From Aquabacterium sp. A7-Y (lineage in GTDB: Bacteria; Pseudomonadota; Gammaproteobacteria; Burkholderiales; Burkholderiaceae_C), in assembly GCF_026153205.1 (NCBI RefSeq), contig NZ_JAPFBW010000006.1:179884-243883 (forward strand): a stretch of DNA of 64,000 nt, read 5' to 3'. Below the pieces are notes generated by a model, which saw only the letters and a list, made by a program, of their open reading frames with translations, had not been told where the DNA came from and ran no database searches. Positions 31,157 through 40,132 of the stretch are shown here, piece after piece. The translations under genes and the position numbers were made by a program. Each line of letters starts with the position of its first letter. Position 1 is the first letter of the stretch.

Positions 31157-31921
31157 ATGCAGGCCACCCGCAACCCCTTCGCCGACCAGCCCGAGACCTA
31201 CGCGAGTGCCCGCCCCCACTACCCTCCGGCGCTGTTCGACTGGCTGGCGTCGAGTTGCCGGCGCCGCGCGTCAGCGTGGGACTGCGCCACCGGCAACGGC
31301 CAGGCCGCCTTCGACCTCGCGGCCCGCTTCGAACAGGTCTTCGCGAGCGACATCAGTGCCGAGCAGATCGAGCATGCCAGGCGGGCGCCGAACCTCCATT
31401 ACTCGATCCAGCCGGCGGAACAGACCGACTTTCCGGACCACCGCTTCGACCTCGTCGTCGTCGCCCAGGCGCTGCACTGGTTCAACCCGGCCGCGTTCTG
31501 GCCCGAGGTGCGGCGTGTCGCCAGGCCGGGGGCGCTCTTCTGCGCCTGGGGCTATGACAGGCTGCACACCGACGCCGAGGTGGAGCATGGCCTCGTCGCT
31601 CCCCTGCTGCGCACCCTCGCTCCGTTCTGGGCCCCCGGGAATCGCATCCTGTGGGACGGCTACCAGGACCGCGACACCGCCTTTCCCTTCGAACGGATCG
31701 CCACGCCGGCTTTCAGCATCGAGATGCACTGGACCTTGCAGGCGTTGATCGACTACATGCAGACCTGGTCGGCCTACCAGAGAAGCCGCGCCGATACAGT
31801 GGCGACGGCCGCCATGGATCAGCTGTTCGCCGACGCCAGGCAGCTGACGCCCGAGGGCGCAACGCTGCGCGTGTCGATGCCCTTGAAGATGGTGGCGGGC
31901 TACGTGCCGGGTCGGGCCTGA
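31157..31921 (+). CDS. Class I SAM-dependent methyltransferase
   Basis: A 254-residue methyltransferase of the family that includes yeast Tmt1 and trans-aconitate methyltransferase-like proteins. The SAM site is WDCATGNGQAAFDLA (motif I, near residue 40), with the acidic residue in FASDISAEQIEHA and motif IV-like LVVVAQALHWFNP. The start PFADQPETYASARPHYP is typical of the group. Substrate unknown. GGAGGA lies upstream of ATG 31157. Confidence 0.85.
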   Translation: MQATRNPFADQPETYASARPHYPPALFDWLASSCRRRASAWDCATGNGQAAFDLAARFEQVFASDISAEQIEHARRAPNLHYSIQPAEQTDFPDHRFDLVVVAQALHWFNPAAFWPEVRRVARPGALFCAWGYDRLHTDAEVEHGLVAPLLRTLAPFWAPGNRILWDGYQDRDTAFPFERIATPAFSIEMHWTLQALIDYMQTWSAYQRSRADTVATAAMDQLFADARQLTPEGATLRVSMPLKMVAGYVPGRA

Positions 31922-32292
31922 TCCTGTCGGCCGTCGGCACGACAAACACAAACGTGACGGGCTCCACGCCCGTCCCGGTCCTCGGAAAAGTTCCGGACTG
32001 GCGCGCGATCGGACATTAGGGCACAATACGTCCCGGGCGCCGCGAACAGCGGCGCTCTTCGTTCATCCCCTCTGACCCTTTCAAGCCGGGCACCGCCACA
32101 GGTGCACCTCTGCCGCGTCTTGAGTCCTGGTTGGCGGCGATGCCGTCGCACCACCGACTCGGCCCTTGCGGCCTCCATCGATTCGCGACTCCACCTGAAG
32201 GTCCCGCGGGCTGCTTGTTTCAGCCATGCGGACTGCAGCGCTTTGACGTGGCTCACCGGCCACCGGTGCTGGCTTTTGCTTGAAAGAAAGTC
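31922..32292 (+). other. Long leader region before the DEAD-box helicase gene
   Basis: A 371-bp stretch without a credible gene. A weak -10-like CACAAT lies at about 32030-32035, which would give a leader of roughly 250 bases to the helicase start. The sequence contains several C/G-rich complementary stretches. DEAD-box helicase genes of the csdA type often carry long, structured, cold-responsive leaders, so the length may be functional; I see no named riboswitch. Confidence 0.35.
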
Positions 32293-33891
32293 ATGACGTT
32301 TGCTTCCCTGGGTCTGAACCCTGCCATCCTCCAGGCCGTCGAGGCCGCGGGCTACACCGCCCCCACCGATGTGCAGGCACAGGCCATCCCTCAGGCCCTC
32401 GCCGGTCACGACCTGATGGTCTCCTCCAGCACCGGCAGCGGCAAGACCGCTTCCTTCGTGCTGCCGGCACTCGAAGGCATCATCGCCGCCCGCGGCGACA
32501 ACACCAAGCGCCGCGAAAAAGGCGTGGTGCACGGCCCGCGCGTGCTCGTGCTGGCGCCCACCCGCGAACTCGCGATGCAGGTCTCCAAGGCCTTCATCAC
32601 CTACGGCCGCAGCGTGCAGGGCCTGCGTGTCGCGACCATCGTCGGCGGCGTGCCCTATGCCGCCCAGCTCAAGGCCCTGCGCGGCCCGCTGGACGTGCTG
32701 ATCGCGACCCCCGGCCGCCTGCTGGACCACCTCGGCTCCGGCAAGGCGGTGCTGGACAACGTGCAGATGCTGGTGCTCGACGAGGCCGATCGCATGCTGG
32801 ACATGGGCTTCATCGATGACATCACGACCATTGCCGACGCCCTGCCCGAGCAGCGCCAGACGGTGATGTTCAGCGCCACCTTCGCCGGCCACGTCGGCGG
32901 CCTGGCCCAGCGCCTGACGCGTGAGCCGCAGCGTATCGACGTCGCTTCGCACACCGACACCCACGCCAACATCGAGCAGCGTCTGCACTGGGCCGACAGC
33001 ATCTCGCACAAGAACTCGCTGCTGGAAAGCATCCTGGCCGAGCGCGAGCTGGACCAGGCCGTGGTGTTCACCAGCACCCAGCGCGACGCCGACTGGCTCG
33101 CCGACCGCCTGGCCGAGATGGGCCATGCCGTCGCCGCACTGCACGGCGGCATGCCGCAAGGCCGTCGCAACCGCGTGCTGCAAGGCCTGCGCATGCGCCA
33201 GCTGCGCGTGCTGGTCGCGACCGACGTGGCCGCGCGCGGCATCGACGTGCCCACCATCACGCACGTGATCAACTACGGCCTGCCGATGAAGGCCGAGGAC
33301 TACGTGCACCGCATCGGTCGCACCGGCCGTGCGGGCCGCGACGGTCTTGCGATCACGCTGGCCGAGCGCCGCGACACGCCGATGATCCGCCGCATCGAGC
33401 GTTTCACGACCCAGCGCATCCCGGCCCAGGTCATTGCCGGCCTGGAGCCCAAGACCCCGGAGCCGACCGAGCGCAAGAAGCCCGAAGGCTGGAAACCGGG
33501 CATGGGCAAGGCCGGCTTCAAGCCGCGCCGCGACTTCGCACCGCGTGGCGACTTCGCGCCCCGTGGCGAGTTCGCCCAGCGCAGCGAACACCGCGGTGCG
33601 GGCGGCGCTGCGCGCGACCGCAGCCCCTTCGACCGCGCGGCCCAGCCGGCGCGTCGCCAGCACGACGACAACTGGTTCGAGCCGGTGCGTGCCCACGACA
33701 CGCCGCCGCATGCCCGTGACGCCGCCCGCGGCCACGGCCACCAGAAGCCCTTCGGCGCGGCCAACCACGCCAAGCCGCACGGCGATCGCCCGGCCGGCGG
33801 CCCGAAGTTCGGCAAGCCCGCCGGTCAGAAGTTCGGCGGCGGCAAGCCTTTCGGCGGCAAGCCCTTCGGCAGCAAGCGCCGCGAAGGCTGA
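32293..33891 (+). CDS. DEAD-box RNA helicase with basic repeat tail
   Basis: A 532-residue helicase, paralogous to rhlE at 23552. Motifs: APTDVQAQAIP, SSTGSGKTASF, PTRELAMQV, DEAD, SATFA, ATDVAARGIDV and [10 protein letters not shown]. After residue 390 the tail is basic and repetitive, first with FAPRGD/FAPRGEF repeats and then KFGKPAGQKF/GGGKPFGGKPFG repeats, likely to bind RNA non-specifically. The start MTFASLGLNPAIL is typical. A long leader precedes it and a strong terminator follows. Likely role in ribosome assembly or mRNA turnover, especially in the cold. Confidence 0.92.
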   Translation: MTFASLGLNPAILQAVEAAGYTAPTDVQAQAIPQALAGHDLMVSSSTGSGKTASFVLPALEGIIAARGDNTKRREKGVVHGPRVLVLAPTRELAMQVSKAFITYGRSVQGLRVATIVGGVPYAAQLKALRGPLDVLIATPGRLLDHLGSGKAVLDNVQMLVLDEADRMLDMGFIDDITTIADALPEQRQTVMFSATFAGHVGGLAQRLTREPQRIDVASHTDTHANIEQRLHWADSISHKNSLLESILAERELDQAVVFTSTQRDADWLADRLAEMGHAVAALHGGMPQGRRNRVLQGLRMRQLRVLVATDVAARGIDVPTITHVINYGLPMKAEDYVHRIGRTGRAGRDGLAITLAERRDTPMIRRIERFTTQRIPAQVIAGLEPKTPEPTERKKPEGWKPGMGKAGFKPRRDFAPRGDFAPRGEFAQRSEHRGAGGAARDRSPFDRAAQPARRQHDDNWFEPVRAHDTPPHARDAARGHGHQKPFGAANHAKPHGDRPAGGPKFGKPAGQKFGGGKPFGGKPFGSKRREG

Positions 33892-33922
33892 TCGCCTCGC
33901 TTCGGCGAACGAGCACGGCAAG

Positions 33923-33949
33923 CCGGGTCCCCGTGACCCGGTTTTTTTT
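33923..33949 (+). terminator. Rho-independent terminator after the helicase gene
   Basis: Stem CCGGGTC / GACCCGG with a 5-base loop, followed by eight T residues. It lies 31 bp after the stop codon and is the clearest intrinsic terminator in the window. Confidence 0.92.
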
Positions 33950-34068
33950 CGCCTGCCCGATGTCCGGCGCGCAAAGCACGGGCCGGCGCTCGCCGGCCCG
34001 TGCGTGCACACCGCCTGTCCGGCCCGCCGCACCGGCGGCGTTGAAAAGCGCCCCGGCAGACCCAGGTG

Positions 34069-34923
34069 ATGCCCATCCGCTCACGCGACACCCTGGGGGC
34101 CCACTTGCCACTGCTCGTCCTGTTTATCCTGGCGGCCCTCTTCATCGGCTGGGTGCTCAGCGGCCCGGCCCGCCTGGCGCGCCGCCGTGCGCGCATCTGC
34201 CGACAGCCCTTCCCGGCCGCATGGCGCACCATCCTGCGACGGCGCGTGCCGCTCGCCGCCAAGCTGCCGCCGCCGCTGCAGTTGCAGCTGAAACGACACA
34301 TCCAGATTTTCCTGGCCGAGAAACGCTTCATTGGCTGCGCCGGCCAGCCCATCGACGACGAGGTGCGCGTCACCATCGCGGCCCAGGCCTGCCTGCTGCA
34401 GCTCAACCGCGCGGCCGACCACTATCCGCGGCTGCGCCAGGTGCTGGTCTACCCGGGCGCCTTCGTGGTCGACCGCGTGCACAGCGAGCCCAGCGGCATC
34501 CTGCGCGAGGAGCGCCAGGTGCTGTCGGGCGAGTCGTGGTCGCAGGGCCAGGTGATCCTGTCGTGGCAGGACGTGCTCGAAGGCGCGGCGATCGCGGACG
34601 ACGGCCGCAATGTCGTGATCCACGAGTTCGCCCACCAGCTCGACCAGGACAAGGGCAGCGCCAACGGCGCGCCCCACCAGGCCGGGCGCCTCCGGCGCGA
34701 GCGCTGGGCCGCCGTGCTGAGCGCCGAATACGCCCGCCTGCAAGCCAGTGTGGCCGAGGGCCGGGCCGGGCTGCTGAGCGACTATGCCGCGACCAACCCG
34801 GCGGAGTTTTTCGCGGTGGCTTCGGAGGTGTTTTTCGAGCAGGGCCGCGAACTCGCGGAAGAATGCCCGGAGGTCTACCGCGAACTGAGCGAGTTCTACC
34901 GGCTCGACCCGCGCAGCTGGTAG
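34069..34923 (+). CDS. MtfA-type zinc peptidase (M90 family)
   Basis: A 284-residue protein with an N-terminal membrane helix (about residues 12-32) and an M90/MtfA domain. The zinc site is HEFAHQLD (His185, Glu186, His189), and the later block NPAEFFAVASEVFFEQ carries the third zinc ligand region of gluzincin-like MtfA. E. coli MtfA binds the repressor Mlc and affects glucose uptake, but has no membrane helix; the N-terminal anchor here is a feature of many betaproteobacterial homologues. ATG 34069 is chosen, with GTG 34066 one codon before. It converges on the CoA transferase gene with 6 bp between stops. Confidence 0.87.
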   Translation: MPIRSRDTLGAHLPLLVLFILAALFIGWVLSGPARLARRRARICRQPFPAAWRTILRRRVPLAAKLPPPLQLQLKRHIQIFLAEKRFIGCAGQPIDDEVRVTIAAQACLLQLNRAADHYPRLRQVLVYPGAFVVDRVHSEPSGILREERQVLSGESWSQGQVILSWQDVLEGAAIADDGRNVVIHEFAHQLDQDKGSANGAPHQAGRLRRERWAAVLSAEYARLQASVAEGRAGLLSDYAATNPAEFFAVASEVFFEQGRELAEECPEVYRELSEFYRLDPRSW

Positions 34924-34929
34924 CCACGC

Positions 34930-35979
34930 TCAGGCCGGAGCGTCGGCGAACAGCGGGTGGCGCATCGCCTCCTCCATGCTGAGCACCGGGCTGACGCAGC
35001 AGTCGGCCGGCTCGAAGCGGGCGGTCCAGTGGGCCTGGGTCTCGCGGGCGAACAGCGCCGCCACATCGGTCTGCAGCGCCCGCGCATCCTCGCCCCCGAC
35101 GGCCTGGCCCAGCGACCAGTGCCGTTCGCCCCACTCCGGGCGGCCCAGCACCTCGCAAACGCGACGCCAGAACTTCAGCTCCAGCGCGCCCACCGCCATC
35201 CAGCGCGCGTCCTGGGTGCGATAGAGGTTGTAGCAGGGGGCGCCGCCGGTCAGCAGGTCGGCGCCCGGCGGCGGGGCATGGCCACTGCGCTCGACCTGCA
35301 GACGCGGCAACAGGTGGTGGGCGTGCACGACGTGCGCCATCGAGATGTCGACGTGCCGGCCACGGCCATGGCGCTGCACGCCCAGCAGGCCGGCCAGGAT
35401 GCCGGCGACCGCGGCCTGGGTGCCGCCGAAGAGGTCGGCAATCTGGAAGTTGGGCAGCACCGGCCGGCCTTCGCGCGTCGCGATCTGCTGCAGCACGCCA
35501 GCCTGCGCCAGGTAGTTGATGTCGTGCCCGGCGCATCCCGCCCAGGGGCCCTGCCGGCCCCAGCCGCTGATCGAGCACATCACGAGGCGTGGGTTGGCGG
35601 CCCGCAAGGCAGTCCAGCCGAGGCCCAGGCGGTCCATCACGCCGGGCCTGAAACCCTCCACCAGCACGTCGGCGTCGCGCACCAGCCCGAGCAGCGCCTC
35701 GCGGCCGGCCGCGTCCGCCAGATCGATGCGCTGCAGCCGCTTGCCCTCGTTGAGGCGCCGAAAAAACAGGCTCGGCTGCCCTGCAAGGCGCTCGTCCTCG
35801 GTCTGCATCAGCACCCGCGCCGGATCGCCGGGCCCCGGGTCCTCGATCTTCAGCACCTCGGCACCGAGGCGGCGCAAGTGCCAGCAGGCATAGGGCCCCG
35901 GCAGCAGCCGGCTCAGGTCGAGGACCCGGACGCCGGCCAGCGGCGCGTCGTCGTCGTCGGCCTGGCCGGCGGCCGTCAT
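34930..35979 (-). CDS. CaiB/BaiF family CoA transferase or acyl-CoA racemase
   Basis: A 349-residue class III CoA-transferase-fold protein. The N-terminal VRVLDLSRLLPGPYACWHLRRLGAEVLKIE and FFRRLNEGKR (each recognisable in part: LDLSRLLPGPY, GAEVLKIE, LNEGK) bind CoA. GHDINYLAQAGVL carries the His-Asp of the alpha-methylacyl-CoA racemase subgroup, and the short length is closer to racemases than to the 400-residue transferases. AMACR-like epimerisation of 2-methylacyl-CoA in branched fatty acid breakdown is the best guess. It lies 13 bp downstream of the 2OG oxygenase gene on the same strand. Confidence 0.84.
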   Translation of the reverse strand: MTAAGQADDDDAPLAGVRVLDLSRLLPGPYACWHLRRLGAEVLKIEDPGPGDPARVLMQTEDERLAGQPSLFFRRLNEGKRLQRIDLADAAGREALLGLVRDADVLVEGFRPGVMDRLGLGWTALRAANPRLVMCSISGWGRQGPWAGCAGHDINYLAQAGVLQQIATREGRPVLPNFQIADLFGGTQAAVAGILAGLLGVQRHGRGRHVDISMAHVVHAHHLLPRLQVERSGHAPPPGADLLTGGAPCYNLYRTQDARWMAVGALELKFWRRVCEVLGRPEWGERHWSLGQAVGGEDARALQTDVAALFARETQAHWTARFEPADCCVSPVLSMEEAMRHPLFADAPA

Positions 35980-35992
35980 GTGCGGCGCCGCC

Positions 35993-36859
35993 TTATTCGA
36001 AGCGGCCTTCGCGCAGCCACTTGGTCGCCACCCACTTCTCGCCCTCGATCACGGGGGCGCCGCCATGCAAGGTGCGGGTGGCCGGGTGCGGACGGTCATA
36101 GCTGAAAAACACCGCGTTGCCCTTGACCGGCGCGACCTCCAGCTTGATGTCGGGAAAGGTCGTGGCGCCGCCCTTGGCCGGGGTGTTCAGGTAGATCACC
36201 AGCGTGCCGACCCGCTGGCCGCCGCGCTTGAGCACCGTGGCGGTGCCGGCCTGGGCCGGGTCGAAGTAGTCGTAGTGTGGCTTGTACTCGGCGCCCGGGC
36301 GGTAGCGCAGCACCTGCAGCCCCTCGCCGTTCTCGACCGGCCAGCGCAGCAGCTCGGCGATGCGCCGCTCCAGGCGTTCGCACAAGGCGTTCTCGCCGCG
36401 CTGAAAAAACATGCCATCGCTGGTGCGGGCCTCGTTGATCTCGCTCGTGCCGGTCTCGTTCTTGACCGTCTCGGAACGCGCCAAGCGGGACCCGGCCTGC
36501 GCCATCAGCTGATCGCACTCCTCGTCCGTGAGCAAGCCGCCGAAGACGACCACACGCGGGTCCTGCATGTTCAGCAGCACCTTCACCTCGTGGCCGCTGA
36601 TGTTCAGGGTGCTGGGCGACTGCTGCAGCTCGGGCTCCGGCAGGGGTTTCGACTCGGGCGGCAGGCCGGCCTTCAGCGCTTCCAGCTGGCCCTGGCCGCG
36701 CAGGTGGGCTTCCAGGGTCTGCTCCATCGCCTGGACCGCTACCTCTTCCTGCCATCCGCTGTCGAGCATGGCCTGCAGCACGGAGTCCGGCGTGTGGCCT
36801 GCGGTCGCCTGCTCGATGATCCACTGGCGCAACTGGGGGGTGATCTGTTGGGCACTCAT
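35993..36859 (-). CDS. 2OG-Fe(II) oxygenase, prolyl 4-hydroxylase-like
   Basis: A 288-residue protein. The N-terminal 60 residues form helices resembling a UBA-like or tail-binding segment (SVLQAMLDSGWQEEVAVQAM). The catalytic domain (about 95-285) is of the P4Hc type: iron ligands His195 and Asp197 in YKPHYDYFD, distal His265 in TLHGGAPV, and the 2-oxoglutarate lysine Lys275 in IEGEKWVATKW. RTSDGMFF is the conserved substrate-side strand. Substrate unknown; bacterial relatives hydroxylate elongation factor Tu or other proteins. ATG 36859 is chosen. It lies upstream of the CoA transferase and downstream of yaaA, all on the minus strand. Confidence 0.87.
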   Translation of the reverse strand: MSAQQITPQLRQWIIEQATAGHTPDSVLQAMLDSGWQEEVAVQAMEQTLEAHLRGQGQLEALKAGLPPESKPLPEPELQQSPSTLNISGHEVKVLLNMQDPRVVVFGGLLTDEECDQLMAQAGSRLARSETVKNETGTSEINEARTSDGMFFQRGENALCERLERRIAELLRWPVENGEGLQVLRYRPGAEYKPHYDYFDPAQAGTATVLKRGGQRVGTLVIYLNTPAKGGATTFPDIKLEVAPVKGNAVFFSYDRPHPATRTLHGGAPVIEGEKWVATKWLREGRFE

Positions 36860-36915
36860 GCGCGCGATTTTGCAGGAAGCGGCGCCCTCCGCCATCGGGA
36901 CCGGCCCCGGAGGCG

Positions 36916-37689
36916 TTACACCAGTTTGCGGCGGAACACCAGGCGGTCGGGCTGCGAGAGCCCCGCTTCATAACGGTAGCCCTCGCTGTCGAAAGCGTGC
37001 AGCCCGGCCGGCACGTTGACCCGCTGCTCGATCGCGAAGCGCGCCATCAGGCCGCGCGCGCGCTTGGCATGGAAGCTGATGATCTTGTAGCTGCCGCCCT
37101 TCCAGTCCTCGAAGACGCACTGCACCACCCGGGCCTTGAGGGCCTTGCGGTCCACCGCCTTGAAGTACTCCTCCGACGCCAGGTTCACCACCACCGGCGA
37201 GATGTCGCCGGCCAGGCGCTGGTTCAGATGTTCGGCAATCCTTGCACCCCAGAAGGCATAGAGGTCCTTGCCGCGGGGGTTGGCGAGCCGCGTTCCCATC
37301 TCCAGCCGGTAGGGCTGCATCAGGTCGAGCGGGCGCAGCACGCCGTAGAGGCCGCTGAGGATGGCGACGTGCTGCTGGGCCCAGTCGAGCTGGGACTCGT
37401 CCAGGCGGGCGGCGTCCAGTCCTTCGTAGACGTCGCCGTTGAAGGCGAGCACCGCCTGTTTCGAGTTTTCCACCGTGAAGCGCGGGCTCCAGGCCGCGTA
37501 GCGGGCCACGTTGAGGCTGGCCAGGGCGTCGCTGAGCGACATCAGGGTGGCGATGTCTGCGGGCGTCTTCTGCCGCAGCACCTCGATCAGCTGGGTCGCC
37601 TGCTCGACGAACAGCGGCTCGCTGTGGCGGCGGGGGCGCGGCGGCGTTTCGTAGTCCAGGGTCTTGGCAGGCGACAGCAGGAAAAGCAT
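36916..37689 (-). CDS. yaaA: Peroxide stress protein YaaA
   Basis: A 257-residue member of the YaaA/UPF0246 family. Conserved features: [13 protein letters not shown] at the start, [33 protein letters not shown] and the C-terminal [16 protein letters not shown]. coli YaaA is induced by OxyR and limits DNA damage by lowering free iron under peroxide. ATG 37689 matches the family start exactly. The ahpC/ahpD genes lie only 1.3-2.4 kb away, so there is a loose clustering of peroxide-defence genes. Confidence 0.93.
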   Translation of the reverse strand: MLFLLSPAKTLDYETPPRPRRHSEPLFVEQATQLIEVLRQKTPADIATLMSLSDALASLNVARYAAWSPRFTVENSKQAVLAFNGDVYEGLDAARLDESQLDWAQQHVAILSGLYGVLRPLDLMQPYRLEMGTRLANPRGKDLYAFWGARIAEHLNQRLAGDISPVVVNLASEEYFKAVDRKALKARVVQCVFEDWKGGSYKIISFHAKRARGLMARFAIEQRVNVPAGLHAFDSEGYRYEAGLSQPDRLVFRRKLV

Positions 37690-37760
37690 GACGGAAAAGT
37701 TCAAGGGTTCGGGATCGCGGGGCGCAAGGTTACCAGTGCCGGCCCCGGTAGGATGCCGGC

Positions 37761-38162
37761 ATGCACAAGCTCCCTTCGACCGCCTCGCCCTGCCCCTGCG
37801 GCCGCGGGCGGACCTATGCGGCCTGCTGCGGCCGCTGGCACTCCGGACCGCTGCACCTGCAGGCGCCCGATGCCGAGGCGTTGATGCGCTCGCGCTACAG
37901 CGCCTTCGTACTGCAACTGCAGGACTACCTGCTCGCCACCTGGCACCCCGACACGCGGCCCGCCTCACTCGGCGCCGACGAACCCGGCCTCAAATGGCTG
38001 GGGCTGGAGGTGCGCCGCCACGAACGGCAGGACGACGACCATGCGCGCGTCGAGTTCGTGGCACGCAGCAAGCTGGGCGGCCGGGCCCATCGGCTGCACG
38101 AGCTCAGCCGCTTCGTGCGCGAGCAGGGCCGCTGGTTTTATGTTGACGGCGAGCTGTACTGA
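37761..38162 (+). CDS. YchJ family SEC-C motif protein
   Basis: A 133-residue protein with an N-terminal SEC-C zinc motif ([16 protein letters not shown]) and the YchJ middle domain ([30 protein letters not shown]). The C-terminus [16 protein letters not shown] is typical. A second C-terminal SEC-C motif, found in longer YchJ proteins, is absent. Function is unknown; zinc binding by the N-terminal cysteines is expected. It is divergent from yaaA and 13 bp upstream of the pseudouridine synthase. Confidence 0.87.
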   Translation: MHKLPSTASPCPCGRGRTYAACCGRWHSGPLHLQAPDAEALMRSRYSAFVLQLQDYLLATWHPDTRPASLGADEPGLKWLGLEVRRHERQDDDHARVEFVARSKLGGRAHRLHELSRFVREQGRWFYVDGELY

Positions 38163-38175
38163 GCCCCCGCACGCC

Positions 38176-38907
38176 ATGGCCTCGCCTCCGCGACTTCCGG
38201 TGCTCTACCTCGACGAGCGCATGGTCGCCGTGCACAAGCCGCCGGCGCTGCTCGTACACCGCACGCCGCTGGCGCGCGACGACGAGTTTTTCGCGCTGCA
38301 GTTGGTGCGCGACCAGCTCGGCGGCAGCCATGTCTGGCCGGTGCACCGGCTCGACCGCGGCACCTCGGGCGTGCTGCTGTTCGCGCGCGACGCCGCCACG
38401 GCCCGGACGCTGAGCCTGCAATTCGAGTCGCAGGCCGTGACCAAGACCTACCTCGCCTTGGTGCGGGGCTGGCCGGCGGCCGAAGGTGTCATCGACCATG
38501 CGCTGGCCCGCATCGAGGAAGACCGCCCCGACGAGTCGCGCGGCATCAGCGAGGACGCGCAACAGGCGCTGACCCGCTGGCGGCGGCTCGCGACACTGGA
38601 GACCGAGTCCTCGCTCGGCCCCCATCCGACCAGCCGCTACGCGCTGCTGGAAGTGAAGCCCGAGACCGGACGCCAGCACCAGATCCGCCGCCACCTCAAG
38701 CACATCAGCCACCCGCTGATCGGCGACGCCACCTACGGCAAGGGCCCGCACAACCGCTGGTGGGCGGCCCGGCTGGGGATCCAGCGGCTCTGGCTGCACG
38801 CGGCCGAACTCCGGCTCGCCCACCCCGTGAGCGGCGAGCCGCTGCGGCTGGCAGCGCCGCCCGGCGCCGATTGGCAGGCCCTGCTGGCCCAACCCGGCTG
38901 GCAGTGA
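38176..38907 (+). CDS. truC: tRNA pseudouridine synthase, TruC-like (RluA family)
   Basis: A 243-residue RluA-family pseudouridine synthase lacking an S4 domain. Catalytic motif VHRLDRGTSGVLLFARD with the active-site aspartate; K-T-Y-L-A-L and the basic block ETGRQHQIRRHLKHISHPLIGD are also diagnostic. Short length and the DERMVAVHKPPALLVHRTPL start resemble E. coli TruC, which modifies U65 in tRNAs; the exact target here is inferred. Start ATG 38176, 13 bp after the YchJ gene. A 13-bp hairpin follows the stop codon. Confidence 0.88.
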   Translation: MASPPRLPVLYLDERMVAVHKPPALLVHRTPLARDDEFFALQLVRDQLGGSHVWPVHRLDRGTSGVLLFARDAATARTLSLQFESQAVTKTYLALVRGWPAAEGVIDHALARIEEDRPDESRGISEDAQQALTRWRRLATLETESSLGPHPTSRYALLEVKPETGRQHQIRRHLKHISHPLIGDATYGKGPHNRWWAARLGIQRLWLHAAELRLAHPVSGEPLRLAAPPGADWQALLAQPGWQ

Positions 38908-38926
38908 GAGGCGGGCGCCCCTGCAG

Positions 38927-38955
38927 GAGCGAGGCGCCCCGCGGGTGCCTCGCTC
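38927..38955. terminator. Long hairpin between convergent genes (no U-tract)
   Basis: A 13-bp stem (GAGCGAGGCGCCC / GGGTGCCTCGCTC, one G-T wobble) with a 3-base loop, in the 66-bp gap between truC and ahpD, which converge. It lacks a T-run in both directions. It probably helps bidirectional termination or protects 3' ends. Confidence 0.55.
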
Positions 38956-38973
38956 ATGCAGGTCGGCGCCGAC

Positions 38974-39486
38974 TCAGCGGGCCGCGATGACCTGGGCCGC
39001 GGCATTCACGACCGCGGCAATGCGGCCGATGTCCCGCAGCTGCTGCACGCTGTAGCCTTCCTTCTTCAGCAAGTCGTAGTGCGACTTCACGCAGAAGTGG
39101 CACTTCCCGACGATGGAAGCCGCCAGCGCATAGGCCTCGAACTTTTTCTTCTCGACGCCGCCGCTGGTGGCGTAGGCGTTCATGCGCAGTTCGGCGCGCA
39201 CGGTCTTCAGCTCGGCATCCTCGGCCATCTCGACGAAGGGATACCAGGCGTTGTTCATGCCCATCAGCGCGGCGGCCGTCAGGGCCGCGTTGCGCTCCGC
39301 TTCGGGGGTGTTGGCGCTCAGGACGTCGACGATGTCCTTGCTCTTGGCCGCGAAAGCCGCCGCCAGCGCGCAACCCAGGGCGTCTTCGGCCGGCAGGCTG
39401 GAGCGTGCGATGGTGCCGTCGATGTTCAGCCGGATGTCCTTGGCGTAGTCGGGGATGAGATCCTTGATAGCGCTAAGGAAGTCCAT
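38974..39486 (-). CDS. ahpD: Alkyl hydroperoxidase AhpD
   Basis: A 170-residue AhpD of the carboxymuconolactone decarboxylase fold. The redox site is KCHFCVKSHYDLL with Cys129, Cys132 and His136, almost the same numbering as in the Mycobacterium tuberculosis enzyme, where it acts as a disulfide reductase that recharges AhpC. AGGAGA precedes the ATG. It follows ahpC on the same strand, with a terminator hairpin between, so some expression may be independent of, or attenuated from, ahpC transcription. Confidence 0.94.
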   Translation of the reverse strand: MDFLSAIKDLIPDYAKDIRLNIDGTIARSSLPAEDALGCALAAAFAAKSKDIVDVLSANTPEAERNAALTAAALMGMNNAWYPFVEMAEDAELKTVRAELRMNAYATSGGVEKKKFEAYALAASIVGKCHFCVKSHYDLLKKEGYSVQQLRDIGRIAAVVNAAAQVIAAR

Positions 39487-39511
39487 CGACTTCTCCTAAG
39501 TATTTGGGCTG

Positions 39512-39535
39512 AAAAAACCCGCCGAAGGCGGGTTT
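39512..39535 (-). terminator. Terminator between ahpC and ahpD
   Basis: On the minus strand AAACCCGCC-TTC-GGCGGGTTT is followed by further T residues (six in all): a 9-bp stem with U-tract. It lies 15 bp after the ahpC stop and 26 bp before the ahpD ATG, so partial read-through is the likely way ahpD receives ahpC-promoter transcripts. Confidence 0.85.
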
Positions 39536-39549
39536 CGCGAGCGTGCCGA

Positions 39550-40098
39550 TCAGAGCGTGCTGCCGCCGACGCCGCGATTGCAGGGGCACAGCTCGTCGGT
39601 CTGCAGGCCGTCCAGCAGTCGCAGGATTTCTTCGGGCGAGCGGCCGACGTTGAGGTTGTTGACCGAGACGTGCTGGATGGTGTTGTCCGGGTCGACGATG
39701 AAGGTGGCGCGCAGGGCAACACCGGCTTCCCGATCGCGCACGCCCAACTGGTCCACCAGCGACCCGGTGACGTCGGCGAAGGCGTAGTGGTTCAGGGCGT
39801 TGAGGTCCTTGTGCTCACGGCGCCAGCCCAGCTTGCAGAACTCGTTGTCGGTCGAGCCGCCCAGCAGCACCGCGTCGCGGTCGGCGAAGTCCTTCTGCAG
39901 CTTGGCGAAACCGACGATCTCGGTCGGGCAGACGAAGGTGAAGTCCTTCGGGTAGAAGTAAATGATCTTCCACTTGCCCGGGAAGGACTGCTCGGTGATG
40001 GTCTCGAAAGCGGATTGGCCGTTTTCTTCGTGGTGGTTGAAGCCAGGCTTCACGCCAACCACGGAAAAAGCTTCGACCTTGTCGCCGATCGTTTTCAT
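39550..40098 (-). CDS. ahpC: Alkyl hydroperoxide reductase AhpC (2-Cys peroxiredoxin)
   Basis: A 182-residue peroxiredoxin reducing hydrogen peroxide and organic peroxides. Peroxidatic Cys57 in DFTFVCPTEI; resolving cysteine pair at about 171 and 173 in DELCPCNRG. TFIVDPDNTIQHVSVNN is also diagnostic. The second cysteine near the C-terminus matches the mycobacterial-type AhpC that is reduced by AhpD, and ahpD is indeed next. The ribosome site CAGGAG lies upstream of the ATG. No oxyR gene is visible nearby. Confidence 0.95.
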   Translation of the reverse strand: MKTIGDKVEAFSVVGVKPGFNHHEENGQSAFETITEQSFPGKWKIIYFYPKDFTFVCPTEIVGFAKLQKDFADRDAVLLGGSTDNEFCKLGWRREHKDLNALNHYAFADVTGSLVDQLGVRDREAGVALRATFIVDPDNTIQHVSVNNLNVGRSPEEILRLLDGLQTDELCPCNRGVGGSTL

Positions 40099-40132
40099 TA
40101 ATAACTCCTGTTTGAGCGGTAGAAGGAAGTGA